The notes under the pieces are model-generated. The model searched no databases. It was not told where the DNA came from and saw only the letters and a program-made list of their open reading frames with translations. DNA of 64,000 bases, from assembly GCA_002426795.1 (NCBI GenBank), contig DINQ01000011.1, positions 186,001 through 250,000 on the forward strand, read 5' to 3'. A program made the translations under genes and the position numbers. The stretch is from Bacteroidales bacterium UBA5536 (GTDB lineage: Bacteria > Bacteroidota > Bacteroidia > Bacteroidales > F082). This document shows, in pieces, positions 34,471 through 43,304 of the stretch (position 1 is its first letter; each line of letters starts with the position of its first letter).

Positions 34471-35442
34471 TTATGCAGACTTGATGGTTTTTACGGCTTC
34501 GATAAACTGTGGCAGCACCTTGAATACGTCGCCTACAATTCCATAATCTGCGGCTTCAAAAATAGGCGCTTCGGGGTCTTTATTCACGGCCACAATTACT
34601 TTTGACGAACTCACGCCACCCAAATGTTGGATAGCACCCGAGATGCCCAGTGCAAAATAGAGATTGGGAGCGATGATTTTCCCGGTTTGACCAACATGCT
34701 CACCATGAGGCCTCCAGCCTTCATCTGAAACAGGGCGCGAACAGGCTGTTCCGGCACCCAGAAGCGCAGCCAGCTCTTCGAGTTGCCCCCAGTTTTCGCC
34801 CGACTTGAGTCCGCGCCCACCAGAAACAACAATTTCTGCATCCTGTAACAGGATTTTACCGGTTACCTTATTGGTGCTCTCTATTGTTGTAGCAAAATCA
34901 GCTGATACAAGGCCTGCATCAAATGTTTCTATACTGGCAGCTGTTGCCTTTTCGACCAATCCGAAAGAGTTTGGTGCCAGGGTCAATACTTTAACGGTGG
35001 AATTGATTGATACATGCCCAAAAGCCTTCCCGGTGAAAACAAGTTTTTTCACTACAAAAGGTGAGGTTGTTACAGGTAAACCCTGCACACCTGCAGCCAG
35101 TCCGGCCTTGAGCCTGACTGCCAGGCGCGGAGCAACCGCTTTGCCCAGGTTATTGTGGGCCAGAATCACAACTGTGGCGCCTGCTTTGACAGCGGCAGCC
35201 GAAACAGCTTTGGCAATGGCCTGGTTATCGAGGCTGTTAAAGCCTTCGTTGGTATCGGTGTAAATCTTGCTGATGCCATAGGCTCCCAGTTTTTCGAGCT
35301 CCGAAGCCTCAACGCTTCCCAATGAAAGCGCAGCCACAGGTAGTTGCATGCTTTCGGCCAGTGCCACAGCATATGAAGCCAGTTCAAAACTGACTTTTTT
35401 GAATTTTCCGTCCCAGTTTTCGGTATATACTAATACTGACAT
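34471..35442 (-). CDS. etfA: electron transfer flavoprotein subunit alpha
   Basis: 323 aa. Takes electrons from acyl-CoA dehydrogenases and passes them to a membrane oxidoreductase. The C-terminal FAD domain is clear: SGGRGLKSGENW, CSRPVSDEGWRPHGEHVGQTG and YFALGISGAIQHLGGVSSS. The C-terminal YGIVGDVFKVLP is also typical. It follows etfB by about 20 nt and ends with a terminator. Confidence 0.96.
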   Translation of the reverse strand: MSVLVYTENWDGKFKKVSFELASYAVALAESMQLPVAALSLGSVEASELEKLGAYGISKIYTDTNEGFNSLDNQAIAKAVSAAAVKAGATVVILAHNNLGKAVAPRLAVRLKAGLAAGVQGLPVTTSPFVVKKLVFTGKAFGHVSINSTVKVLTLAPNSFGLVEKATAASIETFDAGLVSADFATTIESTNKVTGKILLQDAEIVVSGGRGLKSGENWGQLEELAALLGAGTACSRPVSDEGWRPHGEHVGQTGKIIAPNLYFALGISGAIQHLGGVSSSKVIVAVNKDPEAPIFEAADYGIVGDVFKVLPQFIEAVKTIKSA

Positions 35443-35462
35443 AGTCTTTCTCGTGTTAAGTT

Positions 35463-36206
35463 TTACAATACTTTGGCTTCGTTGTGCAACAGATTGATCA
35501 GCTCACCGGCCTGGTCTTCGGCAATCATTTTGCAGGCAGCCTTGGGCGCCGGTAGTTCAAAGCCGACAAATGCCGTATGTTCTTCTGCATCGGCTGCAGC
35601 TACTACATTCAATGGCTTTTTGCGCGCCATCATGATGCCTCGCATAGCGGGAATCCGTGGCTCTTTGGCGATCCCTTTCTGCACCACAGCCAATAAGGGC
35701 GTTTGCATGCTGAGTGTTTGTGAACCACCGTCAATCTCACGACTGATTTTCAAAGCACCATCAGCCAATTCGATGCCCGAAACTGCCGAAACAGATTTCA
35801 TGTCGAGCATTTCGGCCAACATACCCCCTACTGCAGAACCATTGTAGTCAGATGCTTCGATACCGGCCAAAATGAGATCAAATCCTGCTGCAACCTTGGC
35901 CAGCTGACTGGCAACATACCAGGCATCCTTGGCATCGGCATCAATGCGGATTGCTTCGTCGGCACCAACAGCCAGGGCTTTACGCAGTGTGGCTTCGGTT
36001 TCGGCACGACCAACATTGGCTACCACGATGCTTTCAATTTTATCGGCATGCGCTTCTTTTAGTTCTACTGCGCGGGTCAGTGCCAGTTCGTCCCAGGGGT
36101 TGATAATCCACTGCACGCCGCTGGCATCAAAGGCCGTTTTATCGGCGTTGAATTTTATTTTGGTTGTTGTGTCGGGCACATTTCCAATCAAAACCAGAAT
36201 TTTCAT
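35463..36206 (-). CDS. etfB: electron transfer flavoprotein subunit beta
   Basis: 247 aa. Starts MKILVLIGNVPDTTTKIKF and contains WIINPWDELALTRAVELKE and ILAGIEASDYNGSAVGGMLAE, the ETF-beta pattern that binds AMP and the dehydrogenase partner. The start at 36206 is chosen over one seven codons upstream because it aligns with the family's conserved first residues. A TATCTTTG box at 36244-36251 gives etfBA a promoter separate from the upstream beta-oxidation operon. Confidence 0.96.
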   Translation of the reverse strand: MKILVLIGNVPDTTTKIKFNADKTAFDASGVQWIINPWDELALTRAVELKEAHADKIESIVVANVGRAETEATLRKALAVGADEAIRIDADAKDAWYVASQLAKVAAGFDLILAGIEASDYNGSAVGGMLAEMLDMKSVSAVSGIELADGALKISREIDGGSQTLSMQTPLLAVVQKGIAKEPRIPAMRGIMMARKKPLNVVAAADAEEHTAFVGFELPAPKAACKMIAEDQAGELINLLHNEAKVL

Positions 36207-36243
36207 AAGTATATGTTTTAGTTTCAAAAATCAGTCGAAGCCA

Positions 36244-36251
36244 CAAAGATA
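36244..36251 (-). promoter_or_regulatory. -7 box for etfBA
   Basis: Minus-strand TATCTTTG, perfect match, leader about 33 nt; no clear -33. Confidence 0.55.
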
Positions 36252-36343
36252 GTAACTCCTTTTATATGCATAGAGTTCTTGTTTATTACGGTTCGGGCAA
36301 GTACCTCGTCAAAAATGACAGACTTAAATGTCAGTTTGGACTA

Positions 36344-37483
36344 CTACTTCAGCAAGTCTCTCGAAATCACAATTTTCTGAATTTCGGAGGTGCCTTCGTA
36401 TATTTGTGTGAGCTTGGCTTCGCGCATCAGGCGTTCCACATGGTATTCCTTCACATACCCGTAACCTCCGTGAATCTGCACCGCTTCCGTTGTTACTTCC
36501 ATGGCAATGTCGGCTGCATATTGTTTGGCCATGGCACTGGCCACGCCAAAAGGTTTTCCCTGGTCTTTGAGCCAAGCTGCTTTTAAGCAGAGGTTTCGGG
36601 CATTTTCTACCTTCACTGCCATGTCGGCCAGTTTGAAAGCAATGGCCTGATGGTTGGCGATCACCGTGCCAAAAGCCTTGCGTTCTTTGGCATAGGCTGT
36701 TGCCCTCTCAAGGGCTCCAGCAGCCAGTCCGAGTGCCTGAGCAGCAATGCCAATTCGGCCGCCTTCAAGCACCTTCATGGCAAATTTGAAACCGAAACCA
36801 TCCTCTCCGATACGGTTTTCCTTCGGGACTTTCACGTCAGTAAACATCACCGAATGGGTATCTGAACTGCGCATCCCCATTTTGTCTTCGTGTGGTCCAA
36901 GGCTGATGCCGGGCGTATTTTTGTCAACCAGCAAAGCGTTGATACCTTTGTGTTTCTTCTCGGGATGCGTTTGTGCAATCAAGACATAGGTTGATGCCGA
37001 GTTGGCATTGGTGATCCAGTTTTTGGTACCATTCACCAGGTAATAATCACCTTTGTCTTCGGCTGTGGTTCGTTGGCTGGTGGCATCTGAACCTGCCTCA
37101 GGTTCGGAGAGCAAAAAAGCCCCGATTTTCTCACCTCTTGCCAACGGTTTCAGGAATTTTTCTTTCTGGGCTTCGGTTCCATATTTCTCAATCCCATAGC
37201 AAACCAGGGAGTTATTCACCGACACGATAACGCTGGCAGAGGCGTCAACTTTGCTCAGCTCTTCCATGGCCAAAACATAAGAGATGGTATCCATGCCGCT
37301 TCCGTCGTATTTGGGGTCGACCATGATGCCCATAAAACCCAGCTCGGCCAGGTTGCGTACATGTTCAGTAGGAAACTCCGCTTTGGTGTCGCGTTCAGTC
37401 ACGTCTTTGATCAGTTCGCGCTGGGCGTAGTCGCGGGCAGCCTGTTGGATCATCAACTGTTCTTCGGTAAGTTCAAAATTCAT
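36344..37483 (-). CDS. acyl-CoA dehydrogenase, short-chain/butyryl type
   Basis: 379 aa flavoenzyme making 2-enoyl-CoA and reducing ETF. Begins MNFELTEEQLMIQQAARDYA; the flavin-binding LLSEPEAGSDA and WITNANSASTYV are present, and the catalytic base is E363 in QIYEGTSEIQ, the position used by short- and medium-chain enzymes. Very like bacterial butyryl-CoA dehydrogenases. Last gene of the operon that begins at 42587, 21 nt behind the nitronate monooxygenase-like gene and just before etfBA. Confidence 0.95.
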   Translation of the reverse strand: MNFELTEEQLMIQQAARDYAQRELIKDVTERDTKAEFPTEHVRNLAELGFMGIMVDPKYDGSGMDTISYVLAMEELSKVDASASVIVSVNNSLVCYGIEKYGTEAQKEKFLKPLARGEKIGAFLLSEPEAGSDATSQRTTAEDKGDYYLVNGTKNWITNANSASTYVLIAQTHPEKKHKGINALLVDKNTPGISLGPHEDKMGMRSSDTHSVMFTDVKVPKENRIGEDGFGFKFAMKVLEGGRIGIAAQALGLAAGALERATAYAKERKAFGTVIANHQAIAFKLADMAVKVENARNLCLKAAWLKDQGKPFGVASAMAKQYAADIAMEVTTEAVQIHGGYGYVKEYHVERLMREAKLTQIYEGTSEIQKIVISRDLLK

Positions 37484-37504
37484 GTTTATCTTATTTTTTG
37501 GTTT

Positions 37505-38461
37505 TTATTCTGATTCGTTTTCAGACAGCTGCAACTGCTTTATGTGTGACTGAGCAAGTTTGAACTCAGAAAATAAGTCGCTAAAAATCTCGTCGACTGA
37601 CTGTATTTGGTGGATTAAAGCGGCCACCTGGCCAATCTCAAGTTCGCCTTGTTCGAGGTCGCCTTCGAACATGCCTTTTTTGGCTCTGCCTCTTCCCAAT
37701 AATGCTGAAAGAGTCTCACGATCAGCACCACAAAGTTCGGCAGCCTTTACCTGTTGGTAAAAAGTATTTTTAATCAGGCGAACCGGAACCAATTGTTTCA
37801 GGGCCAATGCAGTAGCACCATCTTTGGCTTCGATGATACTTTGTTTAAACGCCTGATGGGCCGAAGATTCGGCGGCTGCCGCAAAGCGTGAGCCTATCTG
37901 CACTCCGGCAGCTCCCAAAGCAAAAGCCGCGAGCATTTGCCGTCCATTTGCAATACCTCCTGCTGCAATCACCGGAACATTAACGACCTCCCGGATTAGT
38001 GGAATGAGTGTCATGGTGGTAGTTTCTTCCAATCCGTTGTGGCCACCTGCTTCGAAGCCTTCTGCAACAACGGCATCCACCCCAGCATCAACAGCCTTTA
38101 CAGCAAACTTCTGGTTGGCAATGACATGCGCAACAATTCTACCTTCCCTTTTAAGCAGCTGCGTATATTTTGCCGGATTCCCAGCTGAAGTAAAAACAAT
38201 GGGTACTTTTTCGCGCAGAATAATGTCGATCAGTTCATCGGTTTGTGGATACAACAACGGCACATTCACGCCAAAAGGCCGGCTGGTAGCTGCTTTGCAT
38301 TTCCGGATGTGTGATTCCAGCACTTCAGGATACATCGATCCGGCGCCGATCAGTCCAAGACCACCTGCATTGCTCACCGCTGAAGCCAGCCGCCAGCCAC
38401 TACACCAGATCATGCCAGCCTGGACGATGGGATATTTTGTTTTGAAGACTGCGTTAATCAT
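37505..38461 (-). CDS. nitronate monooxygenase-like FMN protein
   Basis: 318 aa TIM-barrel flavoprotein of the 2-nitropropane dioxygenase/FabK superfamily: PIVQAGMIWCSGWRLASAVSNAGGLG at the N-terminus, GVDAVVAEGFEAGGHNG, VIAAGGIANGRQMLAAFALGA and VQIGSRFAAAAES. Such genes often accompany acyl-CoA degradation operons; the actual substrate (nitronate, or an enoyl reductase-like reaction) cannot be told. Sits between elbB and the acyl-CoA dehydrogenase. Confidence 0.87.
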   Translation of the reverse strand: MINAVFKTKYPIVQAGMIWCSGWRLASAVSNAGGLGLIGAGSMYPEVLESHIRKCKAATSRPFGVNVPLLYPQTDELIDIILREKVPIVFTSAGNPAKYTQLLKREGRIVAHVIANQKFAVKAVDAGVDAVVAEGFEAGGHNGLEETTTMTLIPLIREVVNVPVIAAGGIANGRQMLAAFALGAAGVQIGSRFAAAAESSAHQAFKQSIIEAKDGATALALKQLVPVRLIKNTFYQQVKAAELCGADRETLSALLGRGRAKKGMFEGDLEQGELEIGQVAALIHQIQSVDEIFSDLFSEFKLAQSHIKQLQLSENESE

Positions 38462-38483
38462 CAGGATGCCCTTTGGGAATTTT

Positions 38484-39155
38484 TTATTCCTCCAACATAA
38501 AATCGTCGTTCATCCACTTAAGCATGGCATCCACGAGGTTATAGGCACCTATCCAAATATCCCGAATTGTGGCATCGAGCATATAGCAAGGTGTCGTGAA
38601 GACCCTGTTTTCGGCATCGAAAACCACATCGCCATGGGTTGTTTCAAGGTGTGTGCCTCCCATTGCTTCGATCACATCAATGGTTGCCTGCTCGTCGCCA
38701 ATGGTAACGTCAACATCGCCCAAAACTTTTACAACGAAGGTGGGAGAAATACACATGGCACCAATCGCTTTTTCGGCGGCAAACATATCGCGGATCGCTT
38801 TTTCCACTTCAGGATTCACTTTGGCTTCGGCTCCATCAAAGGCAACTGTAGAAAGATTTTTGGCTGCACCAAAACCGCCTGGGAACAGAAGGGCATCAAA
38901 GTCAGCCTCCCTAAAATCACTCAATGGTTTTATTTTTCCCCGTGCAATGCGTGCTGATTCTACCAACACATTGCGTTTCTCATGCATTTCTTCACCCGTT
39001 AGATGATTCACAACATGGTGCTGCATGATGTCGGGCGCAAAACATTCGTAGGAAGCACCTGCCTGTGCAATGGCAAGCATGGCAAGGGTAGCTTCGTGAA
39101 TCTCAGCACCATCGTACACTCCGCAACCGGAAAGTACAACTGCGAATTTTTTCAT
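38484..39155 (-). CDS. elbB: isoprenoid biosynthesis glyoxalase ElbB
   Basis: 223 aa DJ-1/PfpI superfamily protein. MKKFAVVLSGCGVYDGAEIHE and LLFPGGFGAAKNLS are ElbB-specific, with the nucleophile cysteine in GAMCISPT. E. coli ElbB shows weak glyoxalase activity and was linked to isoprenoid production; in an acyl-CoA operon its purpose is unclear. ATG at 39155 preferred over a TTG two codons upstream. Confidence 0.93.
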   Translation of the reverse strand: MKKFAVVLSGCGVYDGAEIHEATLAMLAIAQAGASYECFAPDIMQHHVVNHLTGEEMHEKRNVLVESARIARGKIKPLSDFREADFDALLFPGGFGAAKNLSTVAFDGAEAKVNPEVEKAIRDMFAAEKAIGAMCISPTFVVKVLGDVDVTIGDEQATIDVIEAMGGTHLETTHGDVVFDAENRVFTTPCYMLDATIRDIWIGAYNLVDAMLKWMNDDFMLEE

Positions 39156-39176
39156 AGTCAAATAATTTATTTCATG

Positions 39177-40427
39177 TTAACGGTCAGCTCTTTTGTACAC
39201 GATAGCCACAACAGTAACATCATCGCCACCCATATTAATGGTCATGCCATAGGGCCTTTCTTTTGGGATTGCGATTTGAGCATCACCGGCTTTGCCAGTC
39301 AGTTGCTGCCAGATGGTAACGGCCTGATGCACTCCCGTTGCGCCTGTAGGATGTCCCCAACCAATCAGTCCACCGGTGGTATTCATTGGTATTTTACCAG
39401 TGCGCGAGGTGTTTCCGGCTGCCACATATTCAGCTCCCTTGCCTGGTTCGGCAAGTCCGAGTGCTTCGGTTGCCAAAACACCAGCTATGCTAAAACAGTC
39501 ATGGGTTTCTACTGTTGCCACCTGATCAATACTGATGCCTGCCATCGCGAGGGCTTCAGCAGCAGTTTTTTTAATGGTGGTCAGTTCTACGGCACTTGGC
39601 GGGTCGTTGGTGATATTTCGCGTCAGCTGCGCCCAACCGACGATCTCAACTGCGTTTTCTTTAGACACACCAAGTTTTTGCAAACCTTCCTCACTTGTGA
39701 TAAGGATGCCCGAAGCGCCATCAGAAACCTTGGAGCAATCAAGTACATTCAGATGATCGACAAAAGCTGCGCCATTTGGCTTCATTTTATCGTAAAGTGC
39801 TTCAAGGTTTTCGCCGCTGTTGTGGTATTCTTGCGCTGTTGGGTCGAGACGGGCATTTTCCATGGCATTGACAAACCACTGCCTCATGCCTTTGCGTGCA
39901 TAATCGAATCCGTATTTTTCGTAATAGGCTCCTGCCCTGTCAGAAAACTGTCCGGGGAAGAAGTAAGCATGTCCTTTTTTTCTGTTCTGGAACCAGCCTG
40001 CCCCTGCCAGAATATCGGCTCCATAAATAGCTTTTACGGTATTTTGGACCTCAACACCCATCGACAGTACAACGTCGGACATGCCGGTTAGTACCGAGCG
40101 CATCCCCGAAACTAGTGACAGTCCGCCCGAAGCGCAGGCACCTTCAACACTCAGCGAAGGTTTGAACTCCAACAGCGGATCAACAGTTGCTGCAAAACCG
40201 CCCAGATGTGCCTGTTTGTTGAAGCGGGCGGCCATGAAATTACCGATGACTGTTTCATCTATTTTGTCTGCTCCGCCTATCTGCTTTACCACCCCTTTAC
40301 CGGCTTCGCTGATGTAATACTCCAGTCCGGGACGTTCTTTTTTGGGGTTAAACTCTTTGCGGCCGGTTCCCATCGAAGTGGTGTTGAACCCGGCTGTCAT
40401 GTATATTTTCTTTTGCATTTTTTTCAT
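39177..40427 (-). CDS. thiolase, SCP2 (sterol carrier protein x) type
   Basis: 416 aa. Cleaves 3-oxoacyl-CoA to acetyl-CoA and a shortened acyl-CoA, the last beta-oxidation step. Nucleophile cysteine in VEGACASGGLSL, then the SCP2-type VETHDCFSIAG and GGLIGWGHPTGATG, with TINMGGDDVTV in place of the C-terminal CxG of classical thiolases. This places it with SCP2-type rather than AtoB/FadA enzymes; no DUF35 partner is adjacent. An alternative ATG lies three codons in. Confidence 0.92.
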   Translation of the reverse strand: MKKMQKKIYMTAGFNTTSMGTGRKEFNPKKERPGLEYYISEAGKGVVKQIGGADKIDETVIGNFMAARFNKQAHLGGFAATVDPLLEFKPSLSVEGACASGGLSLVSGMRSVLTGMSDVVLSMGVEVQNTVKAIYGADILAGAGWFQNRKKGHAYFFPGQFSDRAGAYYEKYGFDYARKGMRQWFVNAMENARLDPTAQEYHNSGENLEALYDKMKPNGAAFVDHLNVLDCSKVSDGASGILITSEEGLQKLGVSKENAVEIVGWAQLTRNITNDPPSAVELTTIKKTAAEALAMAGISIDQVATVETHDCFSIAGVLATEALGLAEPGKGAEYVAAGNTSRTGKIPMNTTGGLIGWGHPTGATGVHQAVTIWQQLTGKAGDAQIAIPKERPYGMTINMGGDDVTVVAIVYKRADR

Positions 40428-40438
40428 AAGGCCATGAT

Positions 40439-41776
40439 TTATTCGAAATAATTATTGACCGGGCCATAGGCATGGAAAAAGCCGGTCAGCATCACTGTAT
40501 TTACATCCTGCTCGTTGTGGGCCACCTTGTCAGCCACCAGTTTTCGGCCGATACGGTCGGAGTTACGTCCATATTGTATGGCCATATCTCCCCCTGTCGT
40601 TCCAAGACTTTTAACGGATGCAAAATAGGGCTTGAAATGGCTGTCGCTATCCTTGATGCGAACGGCAGCTTTCCAGGGTAGATAGCCTTCGGGCAGGGCA
40701 CCCAGCTCGGCATCGCATTTAGCAGCAAACTCACTGATAGCGATATAGGCTTTTGATTTCACATCAAATACTGCCACAGGTGCACCTCTTTCATATTTGA
40801 GGAATCCGTCTTTCTGCGCGCCGCTCGACATTTGTCCGCCCTTGACGCCCATTACCATCATTTCGTCAAGCAGATCGCTGTGCAGGTCTTCATCTTTCAG
40901 GAACGGATTCATGACCTTCATGATGAATTGAACCACATCAACACCAACATAATCGATCAATTGGAAGATACCCATCGGGCGTACCAGAAATTCCTGACTG
41001 ACCTTATTGACCATATAAACAGCCTCATAGAGCGGGCGGCCGGAAGCCAGTTTCTGGGCCTGCTGAATGCCGTACAAAGCATCGCGCATGAAGTGTCCGT
41101 TGCCAATAAAGCCTGCAAAGTCATTGCTGGGTACAACTACTTTCCTGAGTGCTTTGGCATAGTCAAGCGCGAACTGTTTCATTTCTGCCTGCGTATTTGC
41201 AGTAACAATCAATTCAACGAGTTTTTGCACGGCCGGGGGGTTGTAGAAGTGGAACCCCAATACGCGACCATTGAGTCCGGCTTCTGCTTCGATGATGTTG
41301 ATTGGCACCGAGGAAGTGTTGGTAAAAAACCAGGCTTTGTTGGGGTTGTTTTGATCGACCTGTTTCAGAATTTTCACTTTCAGGTCTTTGTTTTCAGTTA
41401 CTGCTTCGAAGACAAGCGACGACCGATAAGCTGTTTCCATGGCAGTGGTTGGCCTTACGATCTGCAACACATCGTTCACATATTGGTCGATGATGTCATA
41501 GTTTTCGATCAGGTCAGCCCGGTCAGCGTACATCTGACGGAGCCATACCGTCTTCTTCTCTGCAATTTTCTGTACCTGAGCGCGCAGGTAACCGATCAGT
41601 CCTGCCAGTCCATCGTCTGAGAGATCGATGGCATTGAGCACAAAGGTTTTTCCTTTGTTTTCAGGTTTCAGGCTCAGATCGGCCATTTCTACTGCTGTGA
41701 GCAGCAGAATGCCACTGCCCATTTTTCCGGCAGCACCCAAAACGGATACGTGTTGAAGTTTTTCGTCGTAATTCAT
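40439..41776 (-). CDS. 3-hydroxyacyl-CoA dehydrogenase
   Basis: 445 aa, NAD-dependent. Rossmann start VSVLGAAGKMGSGI, the catalytic region FEAVTENKDLKVKIL, FTNTSSVPINIIEA and GFHFYNPPAVQKLVELI (catalytic H-E pair), and PMGIFQLIDYVGVDV of the C-terminal domain. It is longer than the 280-aa single-domain enzyme because of an extended C-terminal part (about 300-445). Works between the hydratase encoded upstream and the thiolase downstream. Confidence 0.93.
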   Translation of the reverse strand: MNYDEKLQHVSVLGAAGKMGSGILLLTAVEMADLSLKPENKGKTFVLNAIDLSDDGLAGLIGYLRAQVQKIAEKKTVWLRQMYADRADLIENYDIIDQYVNDVLQIVRPTTAMETAYRSSLVFEAVTENKDLKVKILKQVDQNNPNKAWFFTNTSSVPINIIEAEAGLNGRVLGFHFYNPPAVQKLVELIVTANTQAEMKQFALDYAKALRKVVVPSNDFAGFIGNGHFMRDALYGIQQAQKLASGRPLYEAVYMVNKVSQEFLVRPMGIFQLIDYVGVDVVQFIMKVMNPFLKDEDLHSDLLDEMMVMGVKGGQMSSGAQKDGFLKYERGAPVAVFDVKSKAYIAISEFAAKCDAELGALPEGYLPWKAAVRIKDSDSHFKPYFASVKSLGTTGGDMAIQYGRNSDRIGRKLVADKVAHNEQDVNTVMLTGFFHAYGPVNNYFE

Positions 41777-41807
41777 GCTATGATAGATTTTGGATATTTC
41801 ATTTATT

Positions 41808-42587
41808 TTAATCCCACTGTGGCTGGCGTTTTTCGAGGAATGCTTTCATTCCTTTTTCGCCTTCGGAGCGCGGACCAAACTGGAAGCCAAAGTACTCGGC
41901 TTCGAGTGCGCATCCCTGTTCGAACGACATGCCTTGTCCGGCGCGGGTTACGCGTTTCACTTTTCGTACCGCCTGAGGGCCTTTCGAAGCGATTAACCTG
42001 GCCACTTTCATCACATCTTCAGCAAAGGTTTCGGCGGCAAATACTTTTTGTACCAAACCGATTCGGTGAGCTTCGGCTGCATCGATCATTTCACCGGTAA
42101 AAAGCATAAACAGCGCATCACCTAAACCCACAAGCCTTGGCAAACGTTGTGTACCAGAGTAACCAGGAATAAGTCCAAGGTTCACTTCCGGCTGTCCGAA
42201 TTTGGCTTTGTCCGAAGCAAGTCGGATGTCGCAGGCCATGGCCAATTCAAGTCCACCACCAAGGGCAAAACCATTAACGGCTGCAATCACCGGGAAAGGT
42301 AGCTGCGAAAGCGAATAAAAAGTCCGCTGACCGCGCAGGCCAAAAGCGGTTCCCTGTGCTGTGGTTTTGGTAACCATTTCGGCAATATCAGCTCCGGCCA
42401 CAAAGGCCTTGCCTTCGCCGGTGAGAATCATTACCCTAATATCTTCATCGTGTTTTACCTTGGCTACAAGCTGGTCTAATTCATCAAAAAACGCTGTGTT
42501 TAATGCGTTCAGGGCTTGCGGTCGGCTGATGGTCACGTGCAAAATACCATCTGCGTTGTTAAGTTTTAGTATTTCAAAATTTGTCAT
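41808..42587 (-). CDS. enoyl-CoA hydratase (crotonase family)
   Basis: 259 aa. Hydrates 2-enoyl-CoA. Oxyanion-hole segments GEGKAFVAGADIAEM and AAVNGFALGGGLELAMACD, and catalytic glutamates in the GLELAMACDIRLASDKAKFGQPEVNLG area as in short-chain crotonases. First gene of the six-gene operon running to the acyl-CoA dehydrogenase; a -7 box lies at 42613-42620. Confidence 0.95.
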   Translation of the reverse strand: MTNFEILKLNNADGILHVTISRPQALNALNTAFFDELDQLVAKVKHDEDIRVMILTGEGKAFVAGADIAEMVTKTTAQGTAFGLRGQRTFYSLSQLPFPVIAAVNGFALGGGLELAMACDIRLASDKAKFGQPEVNLGLIPGYSGTQRLPRLVGLGDALFMLFTGEMIDAAEAHRIGLVQKVFAAETFAEDVMKVARLIASKGPQAVRKVKRVTRAGQGMSFEQGCALEAEYFGFQFGPRSEGEKGMKAFLEKRQPQWD

Positions 42588-42612
42588 GACAGAAAATTGT
42601 TTTTTGATTGGT

Positions 42613-42620
42613 CAAATTTA
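42613..42620 (-). promoter_or_regulatory. -7 box for the beta-oxidation operon
   Basis: Minus-strand TAAATTTG, perfect; leader about 20 nt to the enoyl-CoA hydratase ATG. Confidence 0.55.
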
Positions 42621-42752
42621 ATCATTTTTATGCATTCTAAATAAGCAATTCGCGTATTTCGGTGGGTCAATTAAAGTGTTTTAACATTTTACGGGGATAT
42701 GCCATTTTGTGGCTTTTTAGAAATTTTTAACACCTGACTGATCGAAGATACT

Positions 42753-42760
42753 TATTTTTG
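42753..42760 (+). promoter_or_regulatory. -7 box directly before the HYC_CC_PP gene (leaderless candidate)
   Basis: Perfect TATTTTTG followed by four bases (TATC) and the GTG start at 42765. Confidence 0.5.
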
Positions 42761-42764
42761 TATC

Positions 42765-43250
42765 GTGAAAAATCCGGTATTCATACAATTTACAGCTGTT
42801 TTGCTCGCAGCACTGATGTTTGTCAGCTCTGTGGGCATTACCATGAATGCCCATTACTGTTTTTCGACCAATACTTTGCAAAAAGGGCTTTTGGCTGCCA
42901 ACCTGAAATGTAAGCACGAAACTGGTAGCTGTAAAGCAGAAACCATGAATATGGATAAGGTCGTGCAGGATTGCTGTACAACTGAAGTGAAAAAAAATAC
43001 TGAAAAAGATTGCTGTAAAGATTTTTCCTATTACGTGAAAATGGCGACGGATTTTGATTTGCCAAACGTAAAAATTGCTTTCAATCAGTTTTTGCAGTTC
43101 TCGTTGAAAGTGATCGACTTGTTGTTACCCGTTTCAACAGATGAAAAACCAACTGCATTCAACGAATTCCCCGACACTCCTCCACCATTGAGTGGGTTGG
43201 CCTTACTCGTTCGGATTTCCCAGCTTAAAATTGATCATTATTTGCTTTAA
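42765..43250 (+). CDS. HYC_CC_PP family protein
   Basis: 161 aa, GTG start. Signal peptide/first helix about 4-24, then the three marks that name the family: AHYCFS near residue 30, CC pairs (DCCTT and DCCKD) near 67-82 and a PPP stretch (DTPPPLSG) near the end. Cys-rich and probably periplasmic or membrane-anchored. The family is found in Bacteroidota next to TonB receptors and metal-binding proteins, as here; its biochemical role is not known. Metal (perhaps copper) handling is inferred from the HMA protein two genes on. Confidence 0.85.
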   Translation: MKNPVFIQFTAVLLAALMFVSSVGITMNAHYCFSTNTLQKGLLAANLKCKHETGSCKAETMNMDKVVQDCCTTEVKKNTEKDCCKDFSYYVKMATDFDLPNVKIAFNQFLQFSLKVIDLLLPVSTDEKPTAFNEFPDTPPPLSGLALLVRISQLKIDHYLL

Positions 43251-43304
43251 ATCCTATTAAAGATCTGACAAACAGATTATTAATTCATTTAAAGTCCAGA
43301 AATA

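Noticed and set aside
39003..40091. Plus-strand open frame of 362 codons opposite the thiolase gene
   Set aside because: Antisense shadow of a clear SCP2-type thiolase.
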